Shown: positions 1-7,868 of the stretch, in pieces
How positions within the stretch are numbered: the stretch's first letter is position 1
How the letters are laid out: every line of letters starts with the position of its first letter
Source of the DNA: Halobacillus_B sp963739045
Lineage (GTDB): Bacteria; Bacillota; Bacilli; Bacillales; Halobacillaceae
Reading direction: 5' to 3'
Assembly (NCBI GenBank): GCA_963739045.1
Contig: CAVTYY010000005.1
Span: 248,001-312,000 of the forward strand
Length of the DNA stretch: 64,000 nt
Notes under the pieces: model-generated
Databases searched by the model: none
What the model saw: only the letters and a program-made list of their open reading frames with translations
Told to the model about the DNA's origin: nothing
Translations under genes and position numbers: made by a program

Positions 1-1101
1 TTATCCCAGATCGTAAAAAGAGAAGAATTGGACGAACGACTGGTGAAGGAAATCAGAGATGTTCTTTTAGTTAGTTCTGTATCCCTATTAAAATATAAGA
101 AAAAAGATGGATTTGTGGGTCTTGTCTATGGAGATTATGAATTTCCTGCCGATTACATTAAAGAGTATATCACTCATAAAGAAGAAAGATTGAAAACAGG
201 AGATGCTTTCTTTATCGAGCATGGTATATGCTATGTAATCAGTGAAAGACACGACTCGGTCAGGGTCCTCTGGGTTGAGCAAAAAATCAATCATACCCCG
301 TTTAACCTTGATGAACAGCGCTGGCTAAAGACGATATCTCATTATACAAGCATGGTATATGAGAATTTCCTGCTTATTGAAGGAGTAACCGAGGAATTGA
401 AGGAATCCATGCATCAAAACCAGAATACTCCGGCTTGGATGCTGCGCCTATTGTTTAACCTATCAGAAAAAGAACGTTCGCGCCTTGCTTCTGACCTTCA
501 CGATTCTGCGCTTCAAGAACAATTAATATGGTATAGGAAAATTGATGATTTTATAGAAGATAAAGAATTCCCAGTCCAATATAACGCTCAGCTCAAGCAA
601 TTGCGGGAAGGACTGCTTGGAGTAGTGAATCAGATTCGGGAAACATGTACGCTGTTAAGGCCGCCTTTTCTTAAAGAAACAGGCGTGGTAGAAGCACTTA
701 ATTATTTGATCCACCAGTACCAAGTTAGAGAGTCGTTTGATGTTACTTTTACTTATCGGAAATTCTCGTCTGAGCTTGGGGATGACCAGTCGCTTACGAT
801 CTATCGAATTGTTCAAGAGCTGATGAATAATGCTGCCAAACATTCCCTCGCTGAGAACGTTCATGTTGATTTAAAAAGCGAAGGGGATATGGTGATCTTA
901 AATTATGAAGACGATGGAATTGGCATTAAAAAAGTAGAAAATGATGCCTCGTCACCGAGTATGGGTCTGGCTGGTATACGGCAAAGAGTCAATAGCCTGC
1001 AGGGAAATATGGAAATTTTCTCTTCAGGGGATGGTGGTGTAGAAATTGCCATCCTTGTCCGTGCAGATATTCGAATGAAGAACTTTTTTGAAGTTATGTA
1101 A
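1..1101 (+). CDS. comP: ComP-like sensor histidine kinase, C-terminal part
   Basis: This is the C-terminal part of a NarL-family sensor kinase; the frame is open to base 1, so the N-terminal membrane sensor lies outside the window. The dimerisation and phosphoacceptor motif SDLHDSALQEQL is visible, with its His codon at 499-501. The HATPase part follows, with an N box (ELMNNAAKHS), a G1 box (DDGIGI) and a G2-type GLAGIRQRV. The phrase LLRPPFLKETGV is typical of ComP and DegS relatives. The ComA-like gene begins 15 bases after the stop, with its own GAGAGGAAG site, which supports an orthologue of the competence quorum-sensing kinase. ComQ and ComX would lie upstream and cannot be seen. The family is certain; the ComP assignment is strong because of the neighbour. 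Confidence 0.85.
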   Translation, partial: LSQIVKREELDERLVKEIRDVLLVSSVSLLKYKKKDGFVGLVYGDYEFPADYIKEYITHKEERLKTGDAFFIEHGICYVISERHDSVRVLWVEQKINHTPFNLDEQRWLKTISHYTSMVYENFLLIEGVTEELKESMHQNQNTPAWMLRLLFNLSEKERSRLASDLHDSALQEQLIWYRKIDDFIEDKEFPVQYNAQLKQLREGLLGVVNQIRETCTLLRPPFLKETGVVEALNYLIHQYQVRESFDVTFTYRKFSSELGDDQSLTIYRIVQELMNNAAKHSLAENVHVDLKSEGDMVILNYEDDGIGIKKVENDASSPSMGLAGIRQRVNSLQGNMEIFSSGDGGVEIAILVRADIRMKNFFEVM

Positions 1102-1116
1102 GAGAGGAAGAAGATA

Positions 1117-1779
1117 ATGATAAATATTCTATTAGTTGATGATCACCCGTCAGTTGGGGCCGGGACTAAATTAATGATAGAAAAGGAAGCTGACATGATC
1201 GTTACCAATGTTGAGTCTCCTGGAGAAGCTTTAGAGGTGTTGAAACGGAAGGACTTTGATATTATGCTGCTGGACTTGAGGATGGCCGGGATGAATGGGA
1301 TTGAGTTGAGCAAGCAAATTCGTTCGACGGGGAATCAAAACCCTATCCTAATCTATACCGGATATGACATTGGACCCTATTTTAATACGCTTGTTGAAGC
1401 AGGTGCTTCCGGGTTTATTGATAAAACTGAACCGAGAGAGGACCTAATCCATGCAATACGCTGCGGGATAAAAGGAAAGACTGTCCTTCCTGTTTCGCTA
1501 TTTCTTCAACTTAGAAAAATGGAAGTTAGAGTAGAGGAAACAGAGAAAGAAAACGATGCTGAATTCGAAGAAGTTTCCATTACGTCTAAGGAGCAGGAAA
1601 TTTTAAGAGAAGTGGCCAGAGGGAAAAGTAATAAAGAAATTGCTAAAGAATTTTTCAAAAGTCCACGCACTATTGAATATAACCTGACAGAAATCTTTAA
1701 AAAGCTGCAAGTGAAGACTAGAGCAGAAGCTGTATTAAAATCGAAACAGTGGGGGATTATCCCTGATGATTTTGATTAA
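1117..1779 (+). CDS. comA: ComA-like response regulator
   Basis: A two-domain NarL/FixJ response regulator of 220 residues. The receiver domain (about 1-120) has the acidic pair in VDDHP, the phosphoacceptor Asp53 in LLDLRMAG, and the conserved Thr and Lys in IYTGYD and IDKTEP. The C-terminal LuxR-type HTH (about 150-212) contains EVARGKSNKEIAKEF. The phrases ELSKQI, YTGY and RTIEYNLT resemble B. subtilis ComA, whose family controls competence and surfactin genes after phosphorylation by ComP. It is co-transcribed with the kinase directly upstream and is followed by a strong hairpin. A generic NarL-type regulator is the only serious alternative. Confidence 0.88.
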   Translation: MINILLVDDHPSVGAGTKLMIEKEADMIVTNVESPGEALEVLKRKDFDIMLLDLRMAGMNGIELSKQIRSTGNQNPILIYTGYDIGPYFNTLVEAGASGFIDKTEPREDLIHAIRCGIKGKTVLPVSLFLQLRKMEVRVEETEKENDAEFEEVSITSKEQEILREVARGKSNKEIAKEFFKSPRTIEYNLTEIFKKLQVKTRAEAVLKSKQWGIIPDDFD

Positions 1780-1780
1780 A

Positions 1781-1815
1781 GAAAGTGCCGCGGAATTAAG
1801 TTCCGCGGCACTTTC
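1781..1815 (+). terminator. Hairpin terminator after comA
   Basis: A perfect 15-bp stem (GAAAGTGCCGCGGAA against its complement) with a 5-base loop starts two bases after the comA stop. The U-run after it is weak (TATAT), so termination may be incomplete, but the position is right. Confidence 0.75.
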
Positions 1816-1839
1816 TATATCTGTTCTGATTAGCTTGAT

Positions 1840-1886
1840 ACCAAGTCTTTAAATATAGTTCAGGATTGTGTAAGACTCGATTTCGA
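1840..1886 (+). repeat. 47-bp dispersed repeat, copy 1
   Basis: This segment matches the reverse complement of 56412-56458 with four mismatches over 47 bases. In both places it lies beside the palindromic element described in the following entries, so it looks like one module of a composite intergenic repeat. No coding role is seen. Confidence 0.75.
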
Positions 1887-1905
1887 AGCTTTTATGGTGG
1901 TCTAG

Positions 1906-2024
1906 GGAGCTCCGGGGAACGACTCGCTTACCGCGGGCATGCGCTGAGCCTCCTCAGACTTCGTCTTCCGGGGTCTCACCTGTCATGCGTCTCCCGCAGG
2001 TGTCTCCCCGTTCCCCTCCGCTCC
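1906..2024 (+). repeat. 119-bp palindromic intergenic repeat, copy A
   Basis: The ends are inverted repeats (1906-1921 against 2009-2024, 13 of 16 bases paired). The inside contains CTCGCTTACCGCGGGCATG, followed by TCCGGGGTCTCACCTGTCATG. The same order and the same 119-bp length recur at 55861-55979, and a diverged, inverted copy lies near 56136-56240. It would fold into a long hairpin as RNA. An open frame across it (1866-2276) is an artefact of the GC-rich repeat. Confidence 0.75.
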
Positions 2025-2100
2025 TTGCTGTATTGCGGCTCTCGAAATCTACTCCTTATCTGCTTAAGTTTCATTGGTGTCAGGCTTTCATTTTTCGGTT

Positions 2101-2400
2101 TTGCAGCGGCTTACTTAGCCCGAAGGATCTACCTGCTCATCTCCGCTTTTGATTCATCCAGCTCCGATTCGCAGATCCACGCGGTTCTAAGCAATCCACT
2201 TCCAGAGGGGAAAGATCGCCCCTCTTGCAGCGGCTTACTTAGCCCGAAGGATCTACCCGCTCATCTCCGCTTTTGATTCATCCAGCTCCGATTCGCAGAT
2301 CCACGCGGTTCTAAGCAATCCACTTCCAGAGGGGAAAGATCGCCCCTCTTGCAGCGGCTTACTTAGCCCGAAGGATCTACCTGCTCATCTCCGCTTTTGA
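2101..2400 (+). repeat. 124-bp tandem repeat, about 2.4 copies
   Basis: Units begin at 2101, 2225 and 2349, each opening with TTGCAGCGGCTTACTTAGCC. Units 1 and 2 are full length and nearly identical; the third breaks off after about 50 bases, exactly at the stop codon of the minus-strand gene at 2401. Each unit carries internal inverted segments, such as AGAGGGG against CCCCTCT. It is contiguous, with no spacers, so it is not a CRISPR. It may act as the 3' end or terminator region of the flanking minus-strand transcript. Confidence 0.85.
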
Positions 2401-4095
2401 TTATTCCTTTGCGTTTTTCCAGTATTTGTAGGAGTGGATGATGTGACCTTGGTAGGAGTTATGCTGGCTTAGGTCTTCATCGGCAAGGCTGAGTTGTTTT
2501 CTCATTTCTTGTTTGCCGTTATCATTAAACGTTATATCTTCGTTGCTCACATCTTTCATTTCAACGCTGATGTAGAGCTCTTTGTTAAGCTCATCTGCGT
2601 ATTTGACCTCATTTTTAGTCACATCCACAATTCCGCCTGAACCTTCTGCGTAGTCTCGGAATGCCATAACTGACGTATGATCGACTTTGCTTATGACCCA
2701 CTTATTAAAGGGAGTATCCGGTTTGCCTGGAGTAGGGGTATCGTCAAACCACATAGCTAAATCCATACTAGATTCCAGGTTTGCTTTTTTTGTTTCCTCG
2801 ACAAACATATTGATATTATCCATCCACGTTCGTAAGATATCTTGTTCATCCGATGACCAGGATGGATTTACATACGGTTCCACATCGAGGTGGATGCCTG
2901 TGAATTGCTGTGCTTCTGTAGAGTTATTATTATAGTCCTTCACATAATTAATTAATTTTTCGAGGTGAGGTTTACCTTCTTCCAGAGCCCACGTAGGGTG
3001 TCCGCCCATGGCGTGAACTTCTATGCCTGCCTTACTCGCTTTTTCTACGAAGTCCTGATACGCACTAAAAGGCTGGGTTAAATCTAAACGAGTATAGAGC
3101 ATATTTAGGTTATTTTCTTTCGCAAAAGCAATGATTTGGTCTTGTTCAGATACCAAGGTATCCGCATGCCAAATGTAAGTTCCTCTCTTTTTCGTGCTTG
3201 TTTGAGTATCGGCAGAGTTACTTTCTGCATTTGCATGGCTTTGGTAACTCTGATAGTTGGCCACAGCGGTCCCGACGTACGAGGACCATTTTCCTGCGTA
3301 TTGATCGACCAGTGATAAATGCATATTCATATCCTTAATGCCTTCCTCGTTAAAGGTGGTGTAATCTGCCCCTGTGTCTTCAAGAGTAACGCCAACCATT
3401 ACTTGTTTGTTATCCTTTTCAGCTTGCTTTAATTCGTCTTGAACTAAAGTGACAATTCCGTTATCACCTTCTAAAGTATCTCGGTAAGCAAGAATAGTCG
3501 TGTGATCAAATTGACGGATCAGCCATGTGCTGAAAGCTGTATCCTTTTGACCAGGCGTTGGTGTCTGGTCCAGCCAAAAAGGGATGGAAGCACTAATTTC
3601 GAGATTCGATTCTTTTGTCTGCGCTGTGATTTCGTCCACATTGTTCTTCCATTGGCTGATCACATCACTTTTATTGTCATACCACTGAGATAGAAATTGT
3701 GGCTGAATTTTAAAATGGATACCCGCAAATTTTTCATTTGTGTCTGCGGACTGGTTATAATCCTTCACCCATTGAATGAAATGATCGATATCTTCTTGGT
3801 TCTCAGTCAGTGCCCACGAAGGAGATCCATTAAGTGCGTGAACGGTAATCCCAGCTTTTCCAGCCTTTTGAATGAATTGATGGTATTCTTCAGCTGAAAT
3901 ATCTGTGTTCACTTTTAAATAAATGACATCAAAATCATTTTCTTGACCCGTCGTAATAATTTCTTCTGCGCTCTTATTCCACTCTTCTTGACTTACCCAC
4001 ATTGCTTTATGTGTTTGATCTGGGGATGAGAACCCTGCCAATATCCATGAAATACTGAGCAAAGTTAGCATCGGAATTAATTTTTTTATCATCAT
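2401..4095 (-). CDS. Secreted protein with two TIM-barrel-like glycosidase repeats
   Basis: A 564-residue exported protein. The N-terminus has a signal peptide (KK, then a hydrophobic stretch to about residue 22). The rest is two tandem repeats of about 260 residues (about 30-290 and 305-560). Both carry the marks WAL (in SPSWALTE and HPTWALEE), a GIH segment, PFWLDQTPTPG or AMWFDDTPTPG, and AYRD or AFRD followed by GIV. Repeat 2 keeps GIHLDVEPY, whose Asp and Glu look catalytic; repeat 1 has GIHFKIQPQ, with both acids lost. A single-repeat relative lies at 14610-15584. The role is inferred as carbohydrate binding or cleavage outside the cell; I cannot name the family. It is divergent from the polysaccharide operon that starts at 4519. 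Confidence 0.7.
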   Translation of the reverse strand: MMIKKLIPMLTLLSISWILAGFSSPDQTHKAMWVSQEEWNKSAEEIITTGQENDFDVIYLKVNTDISAEEYHQFIQKAGKAGITVHALNGSPSWALTENQEDIDHFIQWVKDYNQSADTNEKFAGIHFKIQPQFLSQWYDNKSDVISQWKNNVDEITAQTKESNLEISASIPFWLDQTPTPGQKDTAFSTWLIRQFDHTTILAYRDTLEGDNGIVTLVQDELKQAEKDNKQVMVGVTLEDTGADYTTFNEEGIKDMNMHLSLVDQYAGKWSSYVGTAVANYQSYQSHANAESNSADTQTSTKKRGTYIWHADTLVSEQDQIIAFAKENNLNMLYTRLDLTQPFSAYQDFVEKASKAGIEVHAMGGHPTWALEEGKPHLEKLINYVKDYNNNSTEAQQFTGIHLDVEPYVNPSWSSDEQDILRTWMDNINMFVEETKKANLESSMDLAMWFDDTPTPGKPDTPFNKWVISKVDHTSVMAFRDYAEGSGGIVDVTKNEVKYADELNKELYISVEMKDVSNEDITFNDNGKQEMRKQLSLADEDLSQHNSYQGHIIHSYKYWKNAKE

Positions 4096-4518
4096 TTACC
4101 CTCCAGGATGTTCTTCATTAACAAGAAGTCAATAAAGTTTTATGAAAATCACTAGAAAAAAACCTTTGTGCAGCCGGTTCCATCGAACTCTAATTATCCA
4201 GGGTTATACGGGGGTTCCCGGGTCTTTTTTCTGCGGAAAAAAGTAAGCGTTTTACATGTTAATCTCATCCGATTTATGGGAGGCTGTATTTTTCCGCATA
4301 GACCTGTTTGGGACCCTGTTCACCCCTTGAAATATGTGGGGGTACCGAAATAGATATTCGGAGTTCCGAATCCTAGTTTTCGATGAAAGGGCCGGTATGT
4401 GCGTGATAGGTTTAATGTGTGCTCAGCAAATGACAACTTCAAGTTAACTGTTTACATTTAAATTTTCAACAAGAAATTATTTGAAAAAGAGATTTAGAAG
4501 ATAAGGAGAAAGGAGGAA
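4096..4518. other. 423-bp divergent intergenic region with hairpins
   Basis: No gene is supported here. It separates the minus-strand secreted protein from the polysaccharide operon and so should hold promoters for both. Visible structure: a hairpin with CTTTTTTC against GAAAAAAG near 4226-4245, followed by TTTTTCCGCATAG near 4288, and an ATTCGGA-GT-TCCGAAT palindrome near 4353-4368. The AT-rich stretch 4440-4500 runs into an AGGAGAAAGGAGG ribosome binding site. The length and folding suggest a long regulated leader, but it matches no riboswitch class I recognise. Confidence 0.4.
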
Positions 4519-6666
4519 ATGACAATTCATTGGAAGGGTAAAGTGCTCACTATTTTACTCGTGTTTGCCGGGGTGGGAAGTTACCTGCTCTTTACCAATC
4601 ACAGTGTGATAGAGAGTAAGGAACTTAGTAATGGCACGAACATTAAATTCAGAACCAATGGAGAACAATTAGAAGTGTATAAGGGTAAATCCTGGTCCCG
4701 CTTATTTGTTAAAGGAGTAAATTTAGGAGCTACTTTACCCGGACATTTTCCGGGGGAGCTCCCGATAACGAAAGAAGAATACCTGCACTGGTTTCAAATG
4801 ATGAAAGATATGGGTGTGAATACAGTTAGGATTTATACCATCCACGAACCCGTCTTTTACGAAGCGCTGGTCGAGTTTAACAAGGAGCACAAGGAAGATC
4901 CTCTTTATTTCATGCAAGGGGTGTGGTCACCAGTCAAACTACTGAATGAAACTCAAAATGCATGGTCTGAAAAGGTTACAAACGCTTTTAAACAAGAATT
5001 GGATCATGCGATTGGAGCCGTTTACGGGGATATTACTCTGCCGGATCAACCAGGAAAAGCAAGCGGCGAGTATTCGTATGACGCAAGCCCTTATTTGCTC
5101 GCCTGGCACATTGGGACCGAATGGGATCCGAAAGTAGTCGCTCATACAAATGAGAAGAATAAAGACCGACCCGTTTTTAAAGGCGAAAAGGCGGCAGCTG
5201 ATGAGGATGCTTCTCCATTTGAAAGCTGGCTGGCTGAATTATTAAATTATACAGCGAAAAAGGAAGAGAAAAAGGGGTGGCAGCATCCGCTGACTTTCAC
5301 GAACTGGATCACGACCGATCCCTTGAAACATCCCGCAGAACCATTACCAACCGAAGATTTAGTAAGCGTAGACGCAACTCATATAAAGGTCAGGGACTGG
5401 GAGGCAGGTTATTTTGCTTCGTTCCATGCTTATCCCTATTATCCCGATTTCTTAAACCAATCGGAGCATAAACAGGAAGATCCTGAAATTGGTTCTTATA
5501 AAAAATATTTGAGTAATCTTAAACAGTATCACAAAGGCATGCCGATCATGATCACGGAATTCGGGGTCCCTTCTTCACTCGGCAATGCTCATCACGGCCC
5601 AAATGGGAGAGATCAAGGCGGCCACAGTGAAGAGGAACAAGGAAAGATGGATGCTGCGATGCTTAACGAAATTCATGCGGAAGATTATGCAGGTGCGGTC
5701 TTATTCAGCTGGCAGGACGAATGGTTTAAGAAAACGTGGAACACGGTTCCACTCGTGAAGAAACAAAGCCGTCCGGATTGGTTTAACTACCTCTCTCCTG
5801 AAATGTCCTTTGGGCTTCTAGCAATGGATCCTGAAAAAACAGATCAACTGCAAATCGATGGCTCACAAAATGATTGGCAGGAAATCGATGATAAACAAAA
5901 GCTTTCCCCCCAATCAGATCGTTTTCAAAATATGTGGGTTACCCATGATGAAGGCTATGTGTACGTTACAGCTAAGCTGAAACAGAAATTTGATCCAGCT
6001 AAGGAAAGCCTCTATTTCGGTGTGAACACCATACACGGAGGAATTAAGTCTCCGCAGGCATTAGGAAACAAAAAGTTAGATGAGGGGCTGGAAACCTTAA
6101 TTGAATTAGGGCAGAACAGTGAAGTCAGAATCGCTTCTAATTACGATTTTGATCAGCGTCTTTATGAAGAAGCAACGTCCACTTGCCGCAATACAACGCC
6201 TTGCTTTGAACCGTGGAGATTAGCTGTAAGCAGAAAAATGGAACCTCCGCAAGCCAATGATTCGCTGCCGTTTGAAGATGTAAAAGTTGGAAAACTGAGG
6301 AGGGCCGACTCCGGAGCGGAAAAAGATCAAGCTTTATGGCAGGCCAAAGGCAGTGTTATAGAAATGAAGATTCCCTGGGCGCTGCTGGGATTCTCGGATC
6401 CAAGTACTCACCAAGTGATCAGCTATCAAGAAAAAGAGCCAGGCAAAAATTCACTTCCATCAACTACGATGACAGACTTAACGTTTGTTCCGTGGATTGC
6501 AGACAGCACGGACGGCGAAATACAAGGATTTGATCAGCAGCCTGATACGATTTCACTATCTGAGAAGTCCAGTTATCAATGGGAGGACTGGGAGAAGGTT
6601 CATTACCACGAACGTAAGAAACAGGGGTATGATCTGATGAAAAAAGCATTTAAATCACTTAATTAA
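4519..6666 (+). CDS. Membrane-anchored clan GH-A-like glycoside hydrolase with CBM9-like C-terminal domain
   Basis: A 715-residue protein with one N-terminal membrane segment (about residues 9-26); the rest is outside. Residues 60-440 look like a GH-A TIM barrel: VKGVNLGATLPG, MGVNTVRIYTIHEP, then GTEWDP with Glu201 as likely acid/base and ITEFGVPSS with Glu347 as likely nucleophile. From about 450, the IDGSQNDW and YVYVTAKL segments resemble a CBM9-like beta-sandwich. The start is chosen from a strong AGGAGAAAGGAGG site. It is the first gene of a tightly spaced run (17 bases to the HEAT gene), so it probably trims, releases or binds the polymer made by the GT2 at 7869. The substrate is unknown; a non-catalytic role is possible. 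Confidence 0.72.
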   Translation: MTIHWKGKVLTILLVFAGVGSYLLFTNHSVIESKELSNGTNIKFRTNGEQLEVYKGKSWSRLFVKGVNLGATLPGHFPGELPITKEEYLHWFQMMKDMGVNTVRIYTIHEPVFYEALVEFNKEHKEDPLYFMQGVWSPVKLLNETQNAWSEKVTNAFKQELDHAIGAVYGDITLPDQPGKASGEYSYDASPYLLAWHIGTEWDPKVVAHTNEKNKDRPVFKGEKAAADEDASPFESWLAELLNYTAKKEEKKGWQHPLTFTNWITTDPLKHPAEPLPTEDLVSVDATHIKVRDWEAGYFASFHAYPYYPDFLNQSEHKQEDPEIGSYKKYLSNLKQYHKGMPIMITEFGVPSSLGNAHHGPNGRDQGGHSEEEQGKMDAAMLNEIHAEDYAGAVLFSWQDEWFKKTWNTVPLVKKQSRPDWFNYLSPEMSFGLLAMDPEKTDQLQIDGSQNDWQEIDDKQKLSPQSDRFQNMWVTHDEGYVYVTAKLKQKFDPAKESLYFGVNTIHGGIKSPQALGNKKLDEGLETLIELGQNSEVRIASNYDFDQRLYEEATSTCRNTTPCFEPWRLAVSRKMEPPQANDSLPFEDVKVGKLRRADSGAEKDQALWQAKGSVIEMKIPWALLGFSDPSTHQVISYQEKEPGKNSLPSTTMTDLTFVPWIADSTDGEIQGFDQQPDTISLSEKSSYQWEDWEKVHYHERKKQGYDLMKKAFKSLN

Positions 6667-6683
6667 GGAAGGGAGGATCCGTA

Positions 6684-7850
6684 ATGTTTTTAAATTTAAA
6701 GGTGGCTATGGGAATGACTGTTTTTCTCTTAGTACTGATGGCGATCGTCATGGGAATTACACTCATCATAAAGCTTGGTAAAATCCGTAAACAAAAGAAA
6801 ACCGAACAATGTTTGGCTAAGTTCAGCGGTTATCTCAATTACGTACAAACAGAAATGGGGCAGAAGGAGAGGTTAAATCCCCCTCATCATACCTTAAGTA
6901 AATTTGAAAAGAGAGTCATCCAAGATAAGCTGCATCGATGGATGGCACCTTTATCAGGAGCGCATAAGCAAAGTCTTCTTGACCTGTGTAAGGATATGGG
7001 ACTTATAGAGTTTAACTTAAAGCGGCTAAGAAGTTTATCCCATTATACCAGGATAGATGCAGCATACTTTCTGGGGGCAATGGAAAGTGAAGAGGCGGTT
7101 CCTGAGTTATTTAGAATGCTTGATAAGAATCCTTATGACTCTACGATATTTATCATTGGCCGCTCCATCGCACAGGCATCTAAGCTGCCGGGAGAAGTGG
7201 CAGAAATGCTGAAATATCTTGCTAGCGGGGAGAAAAGCACGTATCAATTACTGGCTGACATCGCCTCTGATTCACAGTTGAATCTTAAAGATCAGTATAT
7301 AGAATTTATTTCGAGCGATCAGCTGGATCTGGTAAAACTAGGCTTAATTCGACTGCGAGACTATAAAGGAGAAGACCTTCCTTCATTTCTAAACAGTTTG
7401 ATTCATTCAGAAGATAAAGAAATCCGCAGCTTAGCGACAAGGTTATTAACAAACCATATGAAGCTATCCAAAGAAGATGTGAAGATGCTTGCCCGAAGTT
7501 CTGATGACGATATCCGCTTACACATTTTTGAGTGGATAGGAGATACCGGCCAGCTTGCCCATGCCGATCTCTTAGAAGAAGCGGTCCATAGTTCGAATAA
7601 AGTTATTTCCAGAGTTTGTGCAGGAAATTTACTAAAGCTTGGCAATGTAGGGTTTTCTATTCTTTGCAAGATCGCACTGGATAATGAGAGTGCATACGGA
7701 TCATCCATTGCGCTTGATTTCGTACATGAAGAGCTGGACCGTGCAGCGAAGCAGAGGGAGCTTATAGAACGCGCGGTGGATAGCAACCAGAAGCACTTTC
7801 TTTATAAGAAGTTCTTTGGTAAAGATCGATCGTTAGTAGAAGCCATATAA
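6684..7850 (+). CDS. Membrane-anchored HEAT-repeat protein
   Basis: A 388-residue protein with an N-terminal membrane helix (about 8-30), then a basic stretch and a soluble cytoplasmic part built of helical repeats. Repeats such as RIDAAYFLGAMESEEAVPELFRML and IRSLATRLLTNHM are HEAT-like. No catalytic motif is seen. It lies 17 bases after the glycosidase-like gene and 18 bases before the glycosyltransferase, each with its own GGAGG site, so it is almost certainly part of the polysaccharide operon. HEAT arrays are protein-binding scaffolds; I infer that it assembles or regulates the synthase at the membrane. Confidence 0.75.
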   Translation: MFLNLKVAMGMTVFLLVLMAIVMGITLIIKLGKIRKQKKTEQCLAKFSGYLNYVQTEMGQKERLNPPHHTLSKFEKRVIQDKLHRWMAPLSGAHKQSLLDLCKDMGLIEFNLKRLRSLSHYTRIDAAYFLGAMESEEAVPELFRMLDKNPYDSTIFIIGRSIAQASKLPGEVAEMLKYLASGEKSTYQLLADIASDSQLNLKDQYIEFISSDQLDLVKLGLIRLRDYKGEDLPSFLNSLIHSEDKEIRSLATRLLTNHMKLSKEDVKMLARSSDDDIRLHIFEWIGDTGQLAHADLLEEAVHSSNKVISRVCAGNLLKLGNVGFSILCKIALDNESAYGSSIALDFVHEELDRAAKQRELIERAVDSNQKHFLYKKFFGKDRSLVEAI

Positions 7851-7868
7851 CAAAGGAGGGAGAATTGT

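Noticed and set aside
1866..2276. 136-codon open frame
   Set aside because: It runs through the GC-rich palindromic and tandem repeats, has no ribosome binding site, and its translation shows no known fold.
2101..2400. CRISPR-like repeat array
   Set aside because: The units are 124 bp, contiguous and without spacers; no cas genes are near.
4168..4353. 61-codon open frame in the divergent gap
   Set aside because: No ribosome binding site, no protein-like pattern; it overlaps hairpins.
4096..4518. c-di-GMP or c-di-AMP riboswitch before the polysaccharide operon
   Set aside because: Some GC-rich pieces look inviting, but the conserved core segments of those classes are not present in order.
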